In this document: positions 1-10,682 of the stretch, in pieces
Numbering within the stretch: position 1 is the first letter of the stretch
Layout of the letters: each line of letters starts with the position of its first letter
From: Platycnemis pennipes
Lineage: Eukaryota; Arthropoda; Insecta; Odonata; Platycnemididae
Direction: 5' to 3'
NCBI GenBank assembly: GCA_933228895.1
Contig: OW121846.1
Location: 149,528,746-149,592,745, forward strand
Length of the DNA stretch: 64,000 bases
Notes under the pieces: generated by a model
Database searches by the model: none
The model's input: only the letters and a program-made list of their open reading frames with translations
What the model was told of the DNA's origin: nothing
Position numbers and translations under genes: made by a program

Positions 1-50
1 GGTGCAAACAAAGGCAACCTTGCTGACATAAACAAAAACATTGAAAATTC

Positions 51-72
51 TTGCATAATTTTTTGGATGCAA
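51..72. other. Monomer dyad TTGCAT-N10-ATGCAA
   Basis: TTGCAT at 51-56 and its reverse complement ATGCAA at 67-72 flank a 10-bp AT-rich spacer, a potential 6-bp-stem hairpin present in most monomers. A common monomer subtype reads TTCAATAA here (for example in the monomer at 999) and loses the left arm while keeping ATGCAA. Short dyads are known to be enriched in centromeric satellites of several eukaryotes. A structural role in this family is inference. Confidence 0.7.
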
Positions 73-109
73 TGTAGGGTAACCTTGATGGCAACCTCAG
101 CTTCTTATG

Positions 110-118
110 TTTTTTTTT
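110..118 (+). other. Variable T-tract
   Basis: The run between CTTATG and CCATTAG is the most length-variable site of the monomer. It is nine T in the first monomer, and 6, 7 or 8 T after ATGTTG in most others. In a further class the run is interrupted by G (ATGTTGTTTTGTTCC). Together with the T5/T6 run before GGATGC it accounts for most of the 164-168 bp length variation. Rigid dA:dT tracts affect nucleosome placement, so this may mark a linker or nucleosome edge, which is inference. Confidence 0.75.
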
Positions 119-166
119 CCATTAGCATCATAATCAAAACGTTAATGGTGTTTGTAATGTTATCCG

Positions 167-332
167 GGTGCAAACAAAGGCAACCTTGCCGACATAAAGA
201 AAAACATTGAAAATTCTTGCATAATTTTTGCATGCAATGTAGGGTAATCTTAATCGCAACATCAGCTTCTTATGTTGTTTTTTTCCATTAGCATCATAAT
301 CAAAACGTTTAAGGTGTTTGTAATGTTATCCG
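167..332 (+). repeat. Monomer subtype with GCATGC palindrome
   Basis: Here the usual TTTTTTGGATGCAATG is replaced by TTTTTGCATGCAATG, and the start reads CCGACATAAAG. The same subtype follows the landmark monomer in most units (for example 5510, 10850, 18525, 23024). In several right-hand units it is replaced by the AAATAAGG subtype. That difference marks where exchanges have taken place. Confidence 0.8.
228..237. other. 10-bp perfect palindrome TTGCATGCAA
   Basis: A single change in the GGATGC segment, plus loss of one T, creates a perfect 10-bp palindrome that overlaps the right arm of the usual dyad. It recurs in every monomer of the GCATGCAATG subtype. The inner CATGCA resembles the plant RY element, but in a satellite this is probably chance. 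Confidence 0.7.
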
Positions 333-907
333 GGTGCAAACAAAGGCAACCTTGCTGACATAAACCAAAACATTGAAAATTCTTGCATAATTTTTTGGAT
401 GCAATGTACGGTAACTTTGATGGCAACCTCAGCTTCTTATGTTGTTTTTTTCCATTAGCATCATAATCAAAACGTTTATGGTGTTTGTAATGTTATTCTT
501 TGCAAACAAAGACAACCTTGCTGACATAAACAAAAACATTGAAAATTCTTGCATAATTTTTTGGATGCAATGTAGGGTAACCTTGATGGCAACCTCAGCT
601 TCTTTTGTTGTTTTTTTCCATTAGCATCATAATCAAAACGTTTAAGGTGTCTGTAATGTTATCCGGGTGCAAACAAAGGCAACCTTGCTGACATAAACAA
701 ATACATTGAAAATTCTTGCATAATTTTTGCATGCAATGTAGGGTAATCTTGATGGCAACCTCAGCTTCTTATGTTGTTTTTTTCCATTAGCATCATAATC
801 AAAACGTTTAAGGTGTTTGTAATGTTATTCGGGTGCAAACAAAGGCAACCTTGCTGACATAAACCAAAACATTGAAAATTCTTGCATAATTTTTTGGATG
901 CAATGTA

Positions 908-915
908 GGTTAACC
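908..915. other. 8-bp palindrome GGTTAACC in a monomer subtype
   Basis: Most monomers read GGGTAACC here. A recurrent subtype has G to T, giving the perfect palindrome GGTTAACC. The change is a useful diagnostic marker: it travels with GTTGTTTTGTTCC in the left-hand blocks (908, 1748, 13923, 14760) and with the GCATTCTTTT subtype in the right-hand domain (about 40263, 43928, 49588, 57248, 63245). Confidence 0.7.
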
Positions 916-968
916 TTGATGGCAACCTCAGCTTCTTATGTTGTTTTGTTCCATTAGCATCATAATCA

Positions 969-976
969 AAACGTTT
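969..976. other. AAACGTTT palindrome, one of two CpG sites per monomer
   Basis: AAACGTTT occurs in most monomers, just before the AAGGTGTTTGTAATGTTAT segment. With the TCGG/CCGG at the monomer junction it forms the only regular CpG sites. Variants at both sites are often C-to-T or G-to-A changes (AACATTTAAGG at about 4650; TTTGGGTG at about 4173), consistent with decay of methylated CpG, which is inferred. Confidence 0.6.
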
Positions 977-3900
977 AAGGTGTTTGTAATGTTATTCGGG
1001 TGCAAACAAAGGCAACCTTGCTGACATAAACCAAAACATTGAAAATTCTTCAATAATTTTTTGGATGCAATGTAGGGTAACCTTGATGGCAACCTCATCT
1101 CCTTATGTTGTTTTTTTTCCATTAGCATCATAATCTAAACGTTTAACGTGTTTGTAATGTTATTCAGGTGACAACAAAGGCAACCTTGCTGACATAAACC
1201 AAAACATTAAAAGTTCATGCATAATTTTTTGGATGGAATGTAGGGTAACCTTGATGGCAACCTCAGCTTCTTATGTTGTTTTTTTCCATTAGCATCATAA
1301 TCAAAACGTTTAAGGTGTTTGTAATGTTATATTGGTGCAAACAAAGGCAACTTTGCTGACATAAACAAAAACATTGAAAATTCATGCATAATTTTTTTGA
1401 TGTAATGTAGGGTAACCTTGATGGCAACCTCAGCTTCTTATGTTGTTTTTTTCCATTAGCATCATAATCAAAACGTTTAAGGTGTTTGTAATGTTATTCC
1501 GGTGCAAACAAAGGCAACCTTGCTGACATAAACCAAAACATTAAAAATTCATGCATAATTTTTTGGATGCAATGTAGGGTAACCTTGATGGCAACCTCAG
1601 CTTCTTATGTTGTTTTTTTTCCATTAGCATCATAATCAAAACGTTTAAGGTGTTTCTTATGTTATTCGGGTGCAAACAAAGGCAACCTTGCTGACATAAA
1701 CCAAAACATTGAAAATTCTTGCATAATTTTTTGGATGCAATGTAGGTTAACCTTGATGGCAACCTCAGCTTCTTATGTTGTTTTGTTCCATTAGCATCAT
1801 AATCAAAACGTTTAAGGTGTTTGTAATGTTATTCGGGTGCAAACAAAGGCAACCTTGCTGACATAAACCAAAACATTGAAAATTCTTCAATAATTTTTTG
1901 GATGCAATGTAGGGTAACCTTGATGGCAACCTCATCTCCTTATGTTGTTTTTTTTCCATTAGCATCATAATCTAAACGTTTAACGTGTTTGTAATGTTAT
2001 ATTGGTGCAAACAAAGGCAACCTTGCTGACATAAACAAAAACATTGAAAATTCATGCATAATTTTTTTGATGCAATGTAGGGTAACCTTGATGGCAACCT
2101 CAGCTTCTTATGTTGTTTTTTTCCATTAGCATCATAATCAAAACGTTTAAGGTGTTTGTAATGTTATTCCGGTGCAAACAAAGGCAACCTTGCTGACATA
2201 AACCAAAACATTAAAAATTCATGCATAATTTTATGGATGCAATGTAGGGTAACCTTGATGGCAACCTCAGCTTCTTATGTTGTTTTTTTCCATTAGCATC
2301 ATAATCAAAACGTTTAAGGTGTTTCTTATGTTATTCGGGTGCAAACAAAGGCAACCTTGCTGACATAAACCAAAACATTGAAAATTCTTGCATAATTTTT
2401 TGGATGCAATGTAGGGTAACCTTGATGGCAACCTCAGCTTCTTATGTTGTTTTGTTCCATTAGCATCATAATCAAAACGTTTAAGGTGTTTGTAATGTTA
2501 TCCGGGTGCAAACAAAGGCAACCTTGCTGACATAAACAAAAACATTGAAAATTCTTGCATAATTTTTTGGATGCAATGTAGGTTAACCTTGATGGCAACC
2601 TCAGCGTCTTATGTTGTTTGTTTCCATTAGCATCATAATCAAAACGTTTAAGGTGTTTATAAGATTATTCGGGTGCAAACAAACGCAACCTTGCTGACAT
2701 AAACCAAAACATTGAAAATTCTTGCATAATTTTTTGGATGCAATGTAGGGTAACATTGATGGCAACCTCATCTTCTTATGTTGTTTTGTTCCATTAGCAT
2801 CATAATCAAAACGTATAAGGTGTTTGTAATGTTATTCGGCTGCAAACACAGGAAACCTTGCTGACATAACCAAAAACATTGAAAATTCTTGCATAATTTT
2901 TTGGATGCAATGTAGGTTAACCTTGATGGCAACCTCAGCTTCTTATGTTGTTTTTTTCCATTAGCATCATAATCAAAACGTTTAAGGTGTTTATAATGTT
3001 ATTCGGGTGCAAACAAAGGCAACCTTGCTGACATAAACCAAAACATTGAAAATTCTTCAATAATTTTTCGGATGCAATGTAGGGTAACCTTGATGGCAAC
3101 CTCATCTCCTTATGTTGTTTTTTTTCCATTAGCATCATAATCAAAACGTTTAGGGTGTTTGTAATGTTATTCGGGTTCAAACAAAGGCAACCTTGCTGAC
3201 ATAAACCAAAAAATTGAAACTTCTTGCATAATTTTTTGGATGCAATGTAGCGTAACCTTGATGGCAACCTCAGCTTCTTATGTTGTTTTGTTCCATTAGC
3301 ATGATAATCAAAACGTATAAGGTGTTTGTAATGTTATTCGGCTGCAAACACAGGAAACCTTACTGACATAAACAAAAACATTGAAAAATCTTGCATAATT
3401 TTTTGGATGCAATGTAGGGTAACCTTGATGGCAACCTCAGCTTCTTATGTTGTTTTTTTTCAATTGGCATCATAATCAAAACGGTTAAAGTGTTTGTAAT
3501 GTTATCCGGGTGCGAACAAAGACTACCTTGCTGACATAAACAAAAACATTGAAAATTCTTGCATAATTTTTTGGATGCAATGTAGGGTAACCTTGATGGC
3601 AACCTCAGCTTCTTATGTTGTTTTTTTCCATTAGCATCATAATCAAAACGTTTAAGGTGTTTGTAATGTTATTCGGGTGCAAACAAAGGCAACCTTGCTG
3701 ACATAAACCAAAACATTGAAAATTCTTCAATAATTTTTTGGATGCAATGTAGGGTAACGTTGATGGCAACCTCAGCTTCTTATGTAGTTTTTTTCCATTA
3801 GCATCAAAATCAAAACGTTTAAGGTGTTTGTAATGTTATTCGGATGCAAACAAAGGCAACCTTGTTGATATAAACAAAAACATTGAAAATTCTTGCATAA

Positions 3901-4844
3901 TTTTTTGGATGCAATGTAGATTAACCCTGATGGCAACCTCAGCTTCTCAAGTTGTTTTGTTCCATTAGCATCATAATCAAAACGTTTAAGGTGTTTCTTA
4001 TGTTATTCGGGTGCAAACAAAGGCAACCTTGCCGACATAAACAAAAACGTTGAAAATTCTTGCATAATTTTTTGGATGCAATGTAGGGTAACCTTGATGG
4101 CAACCTCAGCTTCTTATGTTGTTTTTTTCCATTAGCAACATAATCAAAACGGTTAAGGTGTTTGTTATGTTATTTGGGTGCAAACAAAGGCAACCTTGCT
4201 GACATAAACCAAAACATTGAAAATTCTTGCATAATTTTTTGGATGCAATGTAGGTTAACCTTGATGGCAACCTCAGCTTCTTATGTTGTTTTTTTCCATT
4301 AGCATCATAATCAAAACGTTTAAGGTGTTTGTAATGTTATTCGGGTGCAAAAAAAGGCAACCTTGCTGACATAAACCAAAAATATTGAAAATTCTTCAAT
4401 AATTTTTTGGAAGCAATGTAGGGTAACCTTGATTGCAACCTCAGCTTCTTATGTTGTTTTTTTCCATTAGCATCAAAATCAAAACGTTTAAGGTGTTCGT
4501 AATGTTATTCGGATGCAAACAAAGGCAACCTTGCTGATATAAACAAAACATTGAAAATTCTTGCATAATTTTTTGGATGCAATGTAGGGTAACCTTGATG
4601 GCAACCTCAGCTTCTTATGTTGTTTTTTTCCATTAGCATCATAATCAAAACATTTAAGGTGTTTGTATTGTTATTCGGGTGCAAACAAAGGCAACCTTGC
4701 TGACATAAACCAAAACATTGAAAATTCTTGCACAATTTTTTGGATGCAATGTAGGGTAACCTTGATGGCAACCTCATCTCCTTATGTTGTTTTTTTCCAT
4801 TAGCATCATAATGAAAACGTTTAAGGTGTTTGTAATGTTATTCG

Positions 4845-5010
4845 GATGCAAACAAAGGCAACCTTGCTGACATAAACAAAAACATTGAAAATTCTTGCAT
4901 AATTTTTGCATGCAAAATAAGGTAATCTTGGTGGCAACCTCAGCTTCTTATGTTGTTTTTTTCCATTAGCATCATAATCAAAACGTTTAAGGTGTTTGTA
5001 ATGTTATCCG
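4845..5010 (+). repeat. Monomer subtype with GCATGCAAAATAAGG and TTGGTGG
   Basis: This is a highly diagnostic subtype. After GCATGC it reads AAAATAAGGTAATCTTGGTGG where other monomers read AATGTAGGGTAACCTTGATGG. I find the GCATGC of this subtype at 4908, 10247, 17922, 22421, 26757, 29421, 31257, 33590, 34756, 35421, 36587, 45745, 46911, 51405, 53406, 57567 and 59568. It lies either three monomers upstream of a landmark monomer or directly after one, so it marks two kinds of block boundary. Confidence 0.85.
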
Positions 5011-5177
5011 GGTGCAAACAAAGGCAACCTTGCTGACATAAACAAATACATTGAAAATTCTTGCATAATTTTTTGGATGCAATGTAGGGTAACCTTGATG
5101 GCAACCTCAGCTTCTTATGTTGTTTGTTTCCATTAGCATCATAATCAAAACGTTTAAGGTATTTGTAATGTTATCCG

Positions 5178-5343
5178 GGTGCAAACAAAGGCAACCTTGC
5201 TGACATAAACGAATACATTGAAAATTCTTGCATAATTTTTGCATGCTATGTAGGGTAATCTTGATGGCAACCTCAGCTTCTTATGTTGTTTTTTTCCATT
5301 AGCATCATAATCAAAACGTTTAAGGTGTTTGTAATGTTATATT
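5178..5343 (+). repeat. Monomer subtype with CGAATACATTG and CATGCTATG
   Basis: Carries ATAAACGAATAC and TTTGCATGCTATGTAGG. It sits immediately before the landmark monomer in nearly all units (for example 5178, 10518, 22692, 27027, 31527, 35027, 36858, 51011, 53677, 59839, 63669). This constant neighbour is part of the evidence that the monomer order is a true higher-order pattern and not random mixing. Confidence 0.85.
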
Positions 5344-8300
5344 GGTGCAAACAAAGGCAACCTTGCTGACATAAACAAAAACATTGAAAATTCTTGCATA
5401 ATTTTTTGGATGCAATGTAGGGTAACCTTGATGGCAACCTCAGCTTCTTATGTTTTTTTTTCCATTAGCATCATAATCAAAACGTTAATGGTGTTTGTAA
5501 TGTTATCCGGGTGCAAACAAAGGCAACCTTGCCGACATAAAGAAAAACATTGAAAATTCTTGCATAATTTTTGCATGCAATGTAGGGTAATCTTGATGGC
5601 AACCTCAGCTTCTTATGTTGTTTTTTCCATTAGCATCATAATCAAAACGTTTAAGGTGTTTGTAATGTTATCCGGGTGCAAACAAAGGCAACCTTGCTGA
5701 CATAAACCAAAACATTGAAAATTCTTCAATAATTTTTCGGATGCAATGTAGGGTAACCTTGATGGCAACCTCATCTCCTTATGTTGTTTTTTTCCATAAG
5801 CATCATAATCAAAACGTTTAGGGTGTTTGTAATGTTATTCGGGTGCAAACAAAGGCAACCTTGCTGACATAAACCAAAACATTAAAAATTCATGCATAAT
5901 TTTTTGGATGCAATGTAGGGTAACCTTGATGGCAACCTCAGCTTCTTATGTTGTTTTTTTCCATTAGCATCATAATCAAAACGTTTAAGGTGTTTCTTAT
6001 GTTATTCGGGTGCAAACAAAGGCAACCTTGCCGACATAAACCAAAACATTGAAAATTCTTGCATAATTTTTTGGATGCAATGTAGGGTAACCTTGATGGC
6101 AACCTCAGCTTCTTATGTTGTTTTTTCCATTAGCATCATAATCAAAACGTTTAAGGTGTTTGTAATGTTATCCGGGTGCAAACAAAGGCATCCTTGCTGA
6201 CATAAACAAATACATTGAAAATTCTTGCATAATTTTTTGGATGCAATGTAGGGTAACCTTGATGGCAACCTCAGCTTCTTATGTTGTTTTTTCCATTAGC
6301 ATCATAATCAAAACGTTTAAGGTGTTTGTTATGTTAGTCGGGTGCAAACAAAGGCAACCTTGCTGATATAAACAAAACATTGAAAATTCTTGCATAATTT
6401 TTTGGATGCAATGTAGGGTAACCTTGATGGCAACCTCAGCTTCTTATGTTGTTTTTTCCATTAGCATGATAATCAAAACGTTTAAGGTGTTTATAAGATT
6501 ATTCGGGTGCAAACAAACGCAACCTTGCTGACATAAACCAAAACATTGAAAATTCTTGCATAATTTTTTGGATGCAATGTAGGGTAACATTGATGGCAAC
6601 CTCAGCTTCTTATGTTGTTTTGTTCCATTAGCATCATAATCAAAACGTATAAGGTGTTTGTAATGTTATTCGGCTGCAAACACAGGAAACCTTGCTGACA
6701 TAACCAAAAACATTGAAAATTCTTGCATAATTTTTTGGATGCAATGTAGGTTAACCTTGATGGCAACCTCAGCGTCTTATGTTGTTTGTTTCCATTAGCA
6801 TCATAATCAAAACGTTTAAGGTGTTTATAAGATTATTCGGGTGCAAACAAACGCAACCTTGCTGACATAAACCAAAACATTGAAAATTCTTGCATAATTT
6901 TTTGGATGCAATGTAGGGTAACATTGATGGCAACCTCAGCTTCTTATGTTGTTTTGTTCCATTAGCATCATAATCAAAACGTATAAGGTGTTTGTAATGT
7001 TATTCGGCTGCAAACACAGGAAACCTTGCTGACATAACCAAAAACATTGAAAATTCTTGCATAATTTTTTGGATGCAATGTAGGTTAACCTTGATGGCAA
7101 CCTCAGCTTCTTATGTTGTTTTTTTCCATTAGCATCATAATCAAAACGTTTAAGGTGTTTATAATGTTATTCGGGTGCAAACAAAGGCAACCTTGCTGAC
7201 ATAAACCAAAACATTGAAAATTCTTCAATAATTTTTCGGATGCAATGTAGGGTAACCTTGATGGCAACCTCATCTCCTTATGTTGTTTTTTTTCCATTAG
7301 CATCATAATCAAAACGTTTAGGGTGTTTGTAATGTTATTCGGGTTCAAACAAAGGCAACCTTGCTGACATAAACCAAAAAATTGAAACTTCTTGCATAAT
7401 TTTTTGGATGCAATGTAGCGTAACCTTGATGGCAACCTCAGCTTCTTATGTTGTTTTGTTCCATTAGCATGATAATCAAAACGTATAAGGTGTTTGTAAT
7501 GTTATTCGGCTGCAAACACAGGAAACCTTACTGACATAAACAAAAACATTGAAAATTCTTGCATAATTTTTTGGATGCAATGTAGGGTAACCTTGATGGC
7601 AACCTCAGCTTCTTATGTTGTTTTTTTTCAATTGGCATCATAATCAAAACGGTTAAAGTGTTTGTAATGTTATCCGGGTGCGAACAAAGACTACCTTGCT
7701 GACATAAACAAAAACATTGAAAATTCTTGCATAATTTTTTGGATGCAATGTAGGGTAACCTTGATGGCAACCTCAGCTTCTTATGTTGTTTTTTTCCATT
7801 AGCATCATAATCAAAACGTTTAAGGTGTTTGTAATGTTATTCGGGTGCAAACAAAGGCAACCTTGCTGACATAAACCAAAACATTGAAAATTCTTCAATA
7901 ATTTTTTGGATGCAATGTAGGGTAACGTTGATGGCAACCTCAGCTTCTTATGTAGTTTTTTTCCATTAGCATCAAAATCAAAACGTTTAAGGTGTTTGTA
8001 ATGTTATTCGGATGCAAACAAAGGCAACCTTGTTGATATAAACAAAAACATTGAAAATTCTTGCATAATTTTTTGGATGCAATGTAGATTAACCCTGATG
8101 GCAACCTCAGCTTCTCAAGTTGTTTTGTTCCATTAGCATCATAATCAAAACGTTTAAGGTGTTTCTTATGTTATTCGGGTGCAAACAAAGGCAACCTTGC
8201 CGACATAAACAAAAACGTTGAAAATTCTTGCATAATTTTTTGGATGCAATGTAGGGTAACCTTGATGGCAACCTCAGCTTCTTATGTTGTTTTTTTCCAT

Positions 8301-10682
8301 TAGCATCATAATCAAAACGTTTAAGGTGTTTATAATGTTATTCGGGTGCAAACAAAGGCAACCTTGCTGACATAAACCAAAACATTGAAAATTCTTCAAT
8401 AATTTTTCGGATGCAATGTAAGGTAACCTTGATGGCAACCTCATCTCCTTATGTTGTTTTTTTTCCATTAGCATCATAATCAAAACGTTTAGGGTGTTTG
8501 TAATGTTATTCGGGTTCAAACAAAGGCAACCTTGCTGACATAAACCAAAAAATTGAAACTTCTTGCATAATTTTTTGGATGCAATGTAGCGTAACCTTGA
8601 TGGCAACCTCAGCTTCTTATGTTGTTTTGTTCCATTAGCATGATAATCAAAACGTATAAGGTGTTTGTAATGTTATTCGGCTGCAAACACAGGAAACCTT
8701 ACTGACATAAACAAAAACATTGAAAATTCTTGCATAATTTTTTGGATGCAATGTAGGGTAACCTTGATGGCAACCTCAGCTTCTTATGTTGTTTTTTTTC
8801 AATTGGCATCATAATCAAAACGGTTAAAGTGTTTGTAATGTTATCCGGGTGCGAACAAAGACTACCTTGCTGACATAAACAAAAACATTGAAAATTCTTG
8901 CATAATTTTTTGGATGCAATGTAGGGTAACCTTGATGGCAACCTCAGCTTCTTATGTTGTTTTTTTCCATTAGCATCATAATCAAAACGTTTAAGGTGTT
9001 TGTAATGTTATTCGGGTGCAAACAAAGGCAACCTTGCTGACATAAACCAAAACATTGAAAATTCTTCAATAATTTTTTGGATGCAATGTAGGGTAACGTT
9101 GATGGCAACCTCAGCTTCTTATGTAGTTTTTTTCCATTAGCATCAAAATCAAAACGTTTAAGGTGTTTGTAATGTTATTCGGATGCAAACAAAGGCAACC
9201 TTGTTGATATAAACAAAAACATTGAAAATTCTTGCATAATTTTTTGGATGCAATGTAGATTAACCCTGATGGCAACCTCAGCTTCTCAAGTTGTTTTGTT
9301 CCATTAGCATCATAATCAAAACGTTTAAGGTGTTTCTTATGTTATTCGGGTGCAAACAAAGGCAACCTTGCCGACATAAACAAAAACGTTGAAAATTCTT
9401 GCATAATTTTTTGGATGCAATGTAGGGTAACCTTGATGGCAACCTCAGCTTCTTATGTTGTTTTTTTCCATTAGCAACATAATCAAAACGGTTAAGGTGT
9501 TTGTTATGTTATTTGGGTGCAAAAAAAGGCAACCTTGCTGACATAAACCAAAACATTGAAAATTCTTGCATAATTTTTTGGATGCAATGTAGGTTAACCT
9601 TGATGGCAACCTCAGCTTCTTATGTTGTTTTTTTCCATTAGCATCATAATCAAAACGTTTAAGGTGTTTGTAATGTTATTCGGGTGCAAAAAAAGGCAAC
9701 CTTGCTGACATAAACCAAAAATATTGAAAATTCTTCAATAATTTTTTGGAAGCAATGTAGGGTAACCTTGATTGCAACCTCAGCTTCTTATGTTGTTTTT
9801 TTCCATTAGCATCAAAATCAAAACGTTTAAGGTGTTCGTAATGTTATTCGGATGCAAACAAAGGCAACCTTGCTGATATAAACAAAACATTGAAAATTCT
9901 TGCATAATTTTTTGGATGCAATGTAGGGTAACCTTGATGGCAACCTCAGCTTCTTATGTTGTTTTTTTCCATTAGCATCATAATCAAAACATTTAAGGTG
10001 TTTGTATTGTTATTCGGGTGCAAACAAAGGCAACCTTGCTGACATAAACCAAAACATTGAAAATTCTTGCACAATTTTTTGGATGCAATGTAGGGTAACC
10101 TTGATGGCAACCTCATCTCCTTATGTTGTTTTTTTCCATTAGCATCATAATGAAAACGTTTAAGGTGTTTGTAATGTTATTCGGATGCAAACAAAGGCAA
10201 CCTTGCTGACATAAACAAAAACATTGAAAATTCTTGCATAATTTTTGCATGCAAAATAAGGTAATCTTGGTGGCAACCTCAGCTTCTTATGTTGTTTTTT
10301 TCCATTAGCATCATAATCAAAACGTTTAAGGTGTTTGTAATGTTATCCGGGTGCAAACAAAGGCAACCTTGCTGACATAAACAAATACATTGAAAATTCT
10401 TGCATAATTTTTTGGATGCAATGTAGGGTAACCTTGATGGCAACCTCAGCTTCTTATGTTGTTTGTTTCCATTAGCATCATAATCAAAACGTTTAAGGTA
10501 TTTGTAATGTTATCCGGGTGCAAACAAAGGCAACCTTGCTGACATAAACGAATACATTGAAAATTCTTGCATAATTTTTGCATGCTATGTAGGGTAATCT
10601 TGATGGCAACCTCAGCTTCTTATGTTGTTTTTTTCCATTAGCATCATAATCAAAACGTTTAAGGTGTTTGTAATGTTATATT
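5344..10682 (+). repeat. Higher-order unit 2 (32 monomers)
   Basis: Has the same monomer count as unit 1 but a different make-up. The GGTGACAAC block is absent and is replaced by a segment with TTTTTCGGATGC, ATTAAAAATTCATG and AGGCATCCTTG subtypes (about 5.7-6.3 kb). The CTGCAAACACAGG block then occurs with a 7-monomer tandem duplication (about 7087-9428). The rest matches unit 1 at offset 5339, for example AGCAACATAATC at 4134 and 9473. The equal lengths are therefore coincidental. Confidence 0.85.
7087..9428 (+). repeat. Seven-monomer tandem duplication (2 x ~1171 bp)
   Basis: About 7087-8257 and 8258-9428 are near-identical by eye, including GGTTCAAACAAAGG with ATTGAAACTTC, CAATTGGCAT, GCGAACAAAGACTACC (7680 and 8851), CTTATGTAG and CTCAAGTTG. 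Unit 1 has the segment once. The copies differ by isolated bases, such as ATGTAGGGT (copy 1) against ATGTAAGGT (copy 2, about 8417). The edges are approximate because flanking monomers are similar. Confidence 0.8.

Larger units (their letters stand above)
1..166 (+). repeat. Reference monomer (landmark subtype) with internal anatomy
   Basis: This first monomer serves as the phase reference. In order it holds: GGTGCAAACAAAGGCAACC (1-19); a GCAA-CC-TTGC mini-dyad (14-23); an A-rich stretch (29-47); TTGCAT (51-56), an AT-rich spacer, and ATGCAA (67-72); GGTAACCTTGATGGCAACC (78-96); CAGCTTCTTATG; a run of nine T (110-118); CCATTAGCATCATAATC; AACGTTAATGGTGTTTG; and ATGTTATCCG, which leads into the next copy. 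Most other monomers read ATGTTG before a shorter T-run and AACGTTTAAGG in place of AACGTTAATGG. It is the landmark subtype used to divide the array into higher-order units. Confidence 0.9.
1..5343 (+). repeat. Higher-order unit 1 (32 monomers)
   Basis: Runs from one landmark monomer to the next. After the landmark and GCATGC subtypes it contains the block marked by AATCTAAACG and GGTGACAAC (about 830-2500), with a 5-monomer segment partly duplicated inside it. Next comes the ATAAGATTATTC / CTGCAAACACAGG block (about 2.64-3.4 kb), then CAATTGGCAT with GCGAACAAAGACTACC (3.45-3.6 kb), then CTCAAGTTG, AGCAACATAATC, CATCAAAATC, AAAATAAGG and CATGCTATG subtypes. It shares its right half, from about 2.94 kb, with unit 2 at offset 5339. 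Confidence 0.85.

Noticed and set aside
158..185. CENP-B box at the monomer junction (TTATTCGGGTGCAAAC).
   Set aside because: It shares TTCG with the mammalian CENP-B box, but the required A and the CGGG at the right spacing are missing in all the junction variants I examined (TTCGGGTGC, CCGGGTGC, TTCGGATGC, ATATTGGTGC).
228..237. CATGCA as a plant RY regulatory element.
   Set aside because: A six-base match in a repeated satellite is easily chance, and there is no gene nearby for it to regulate.
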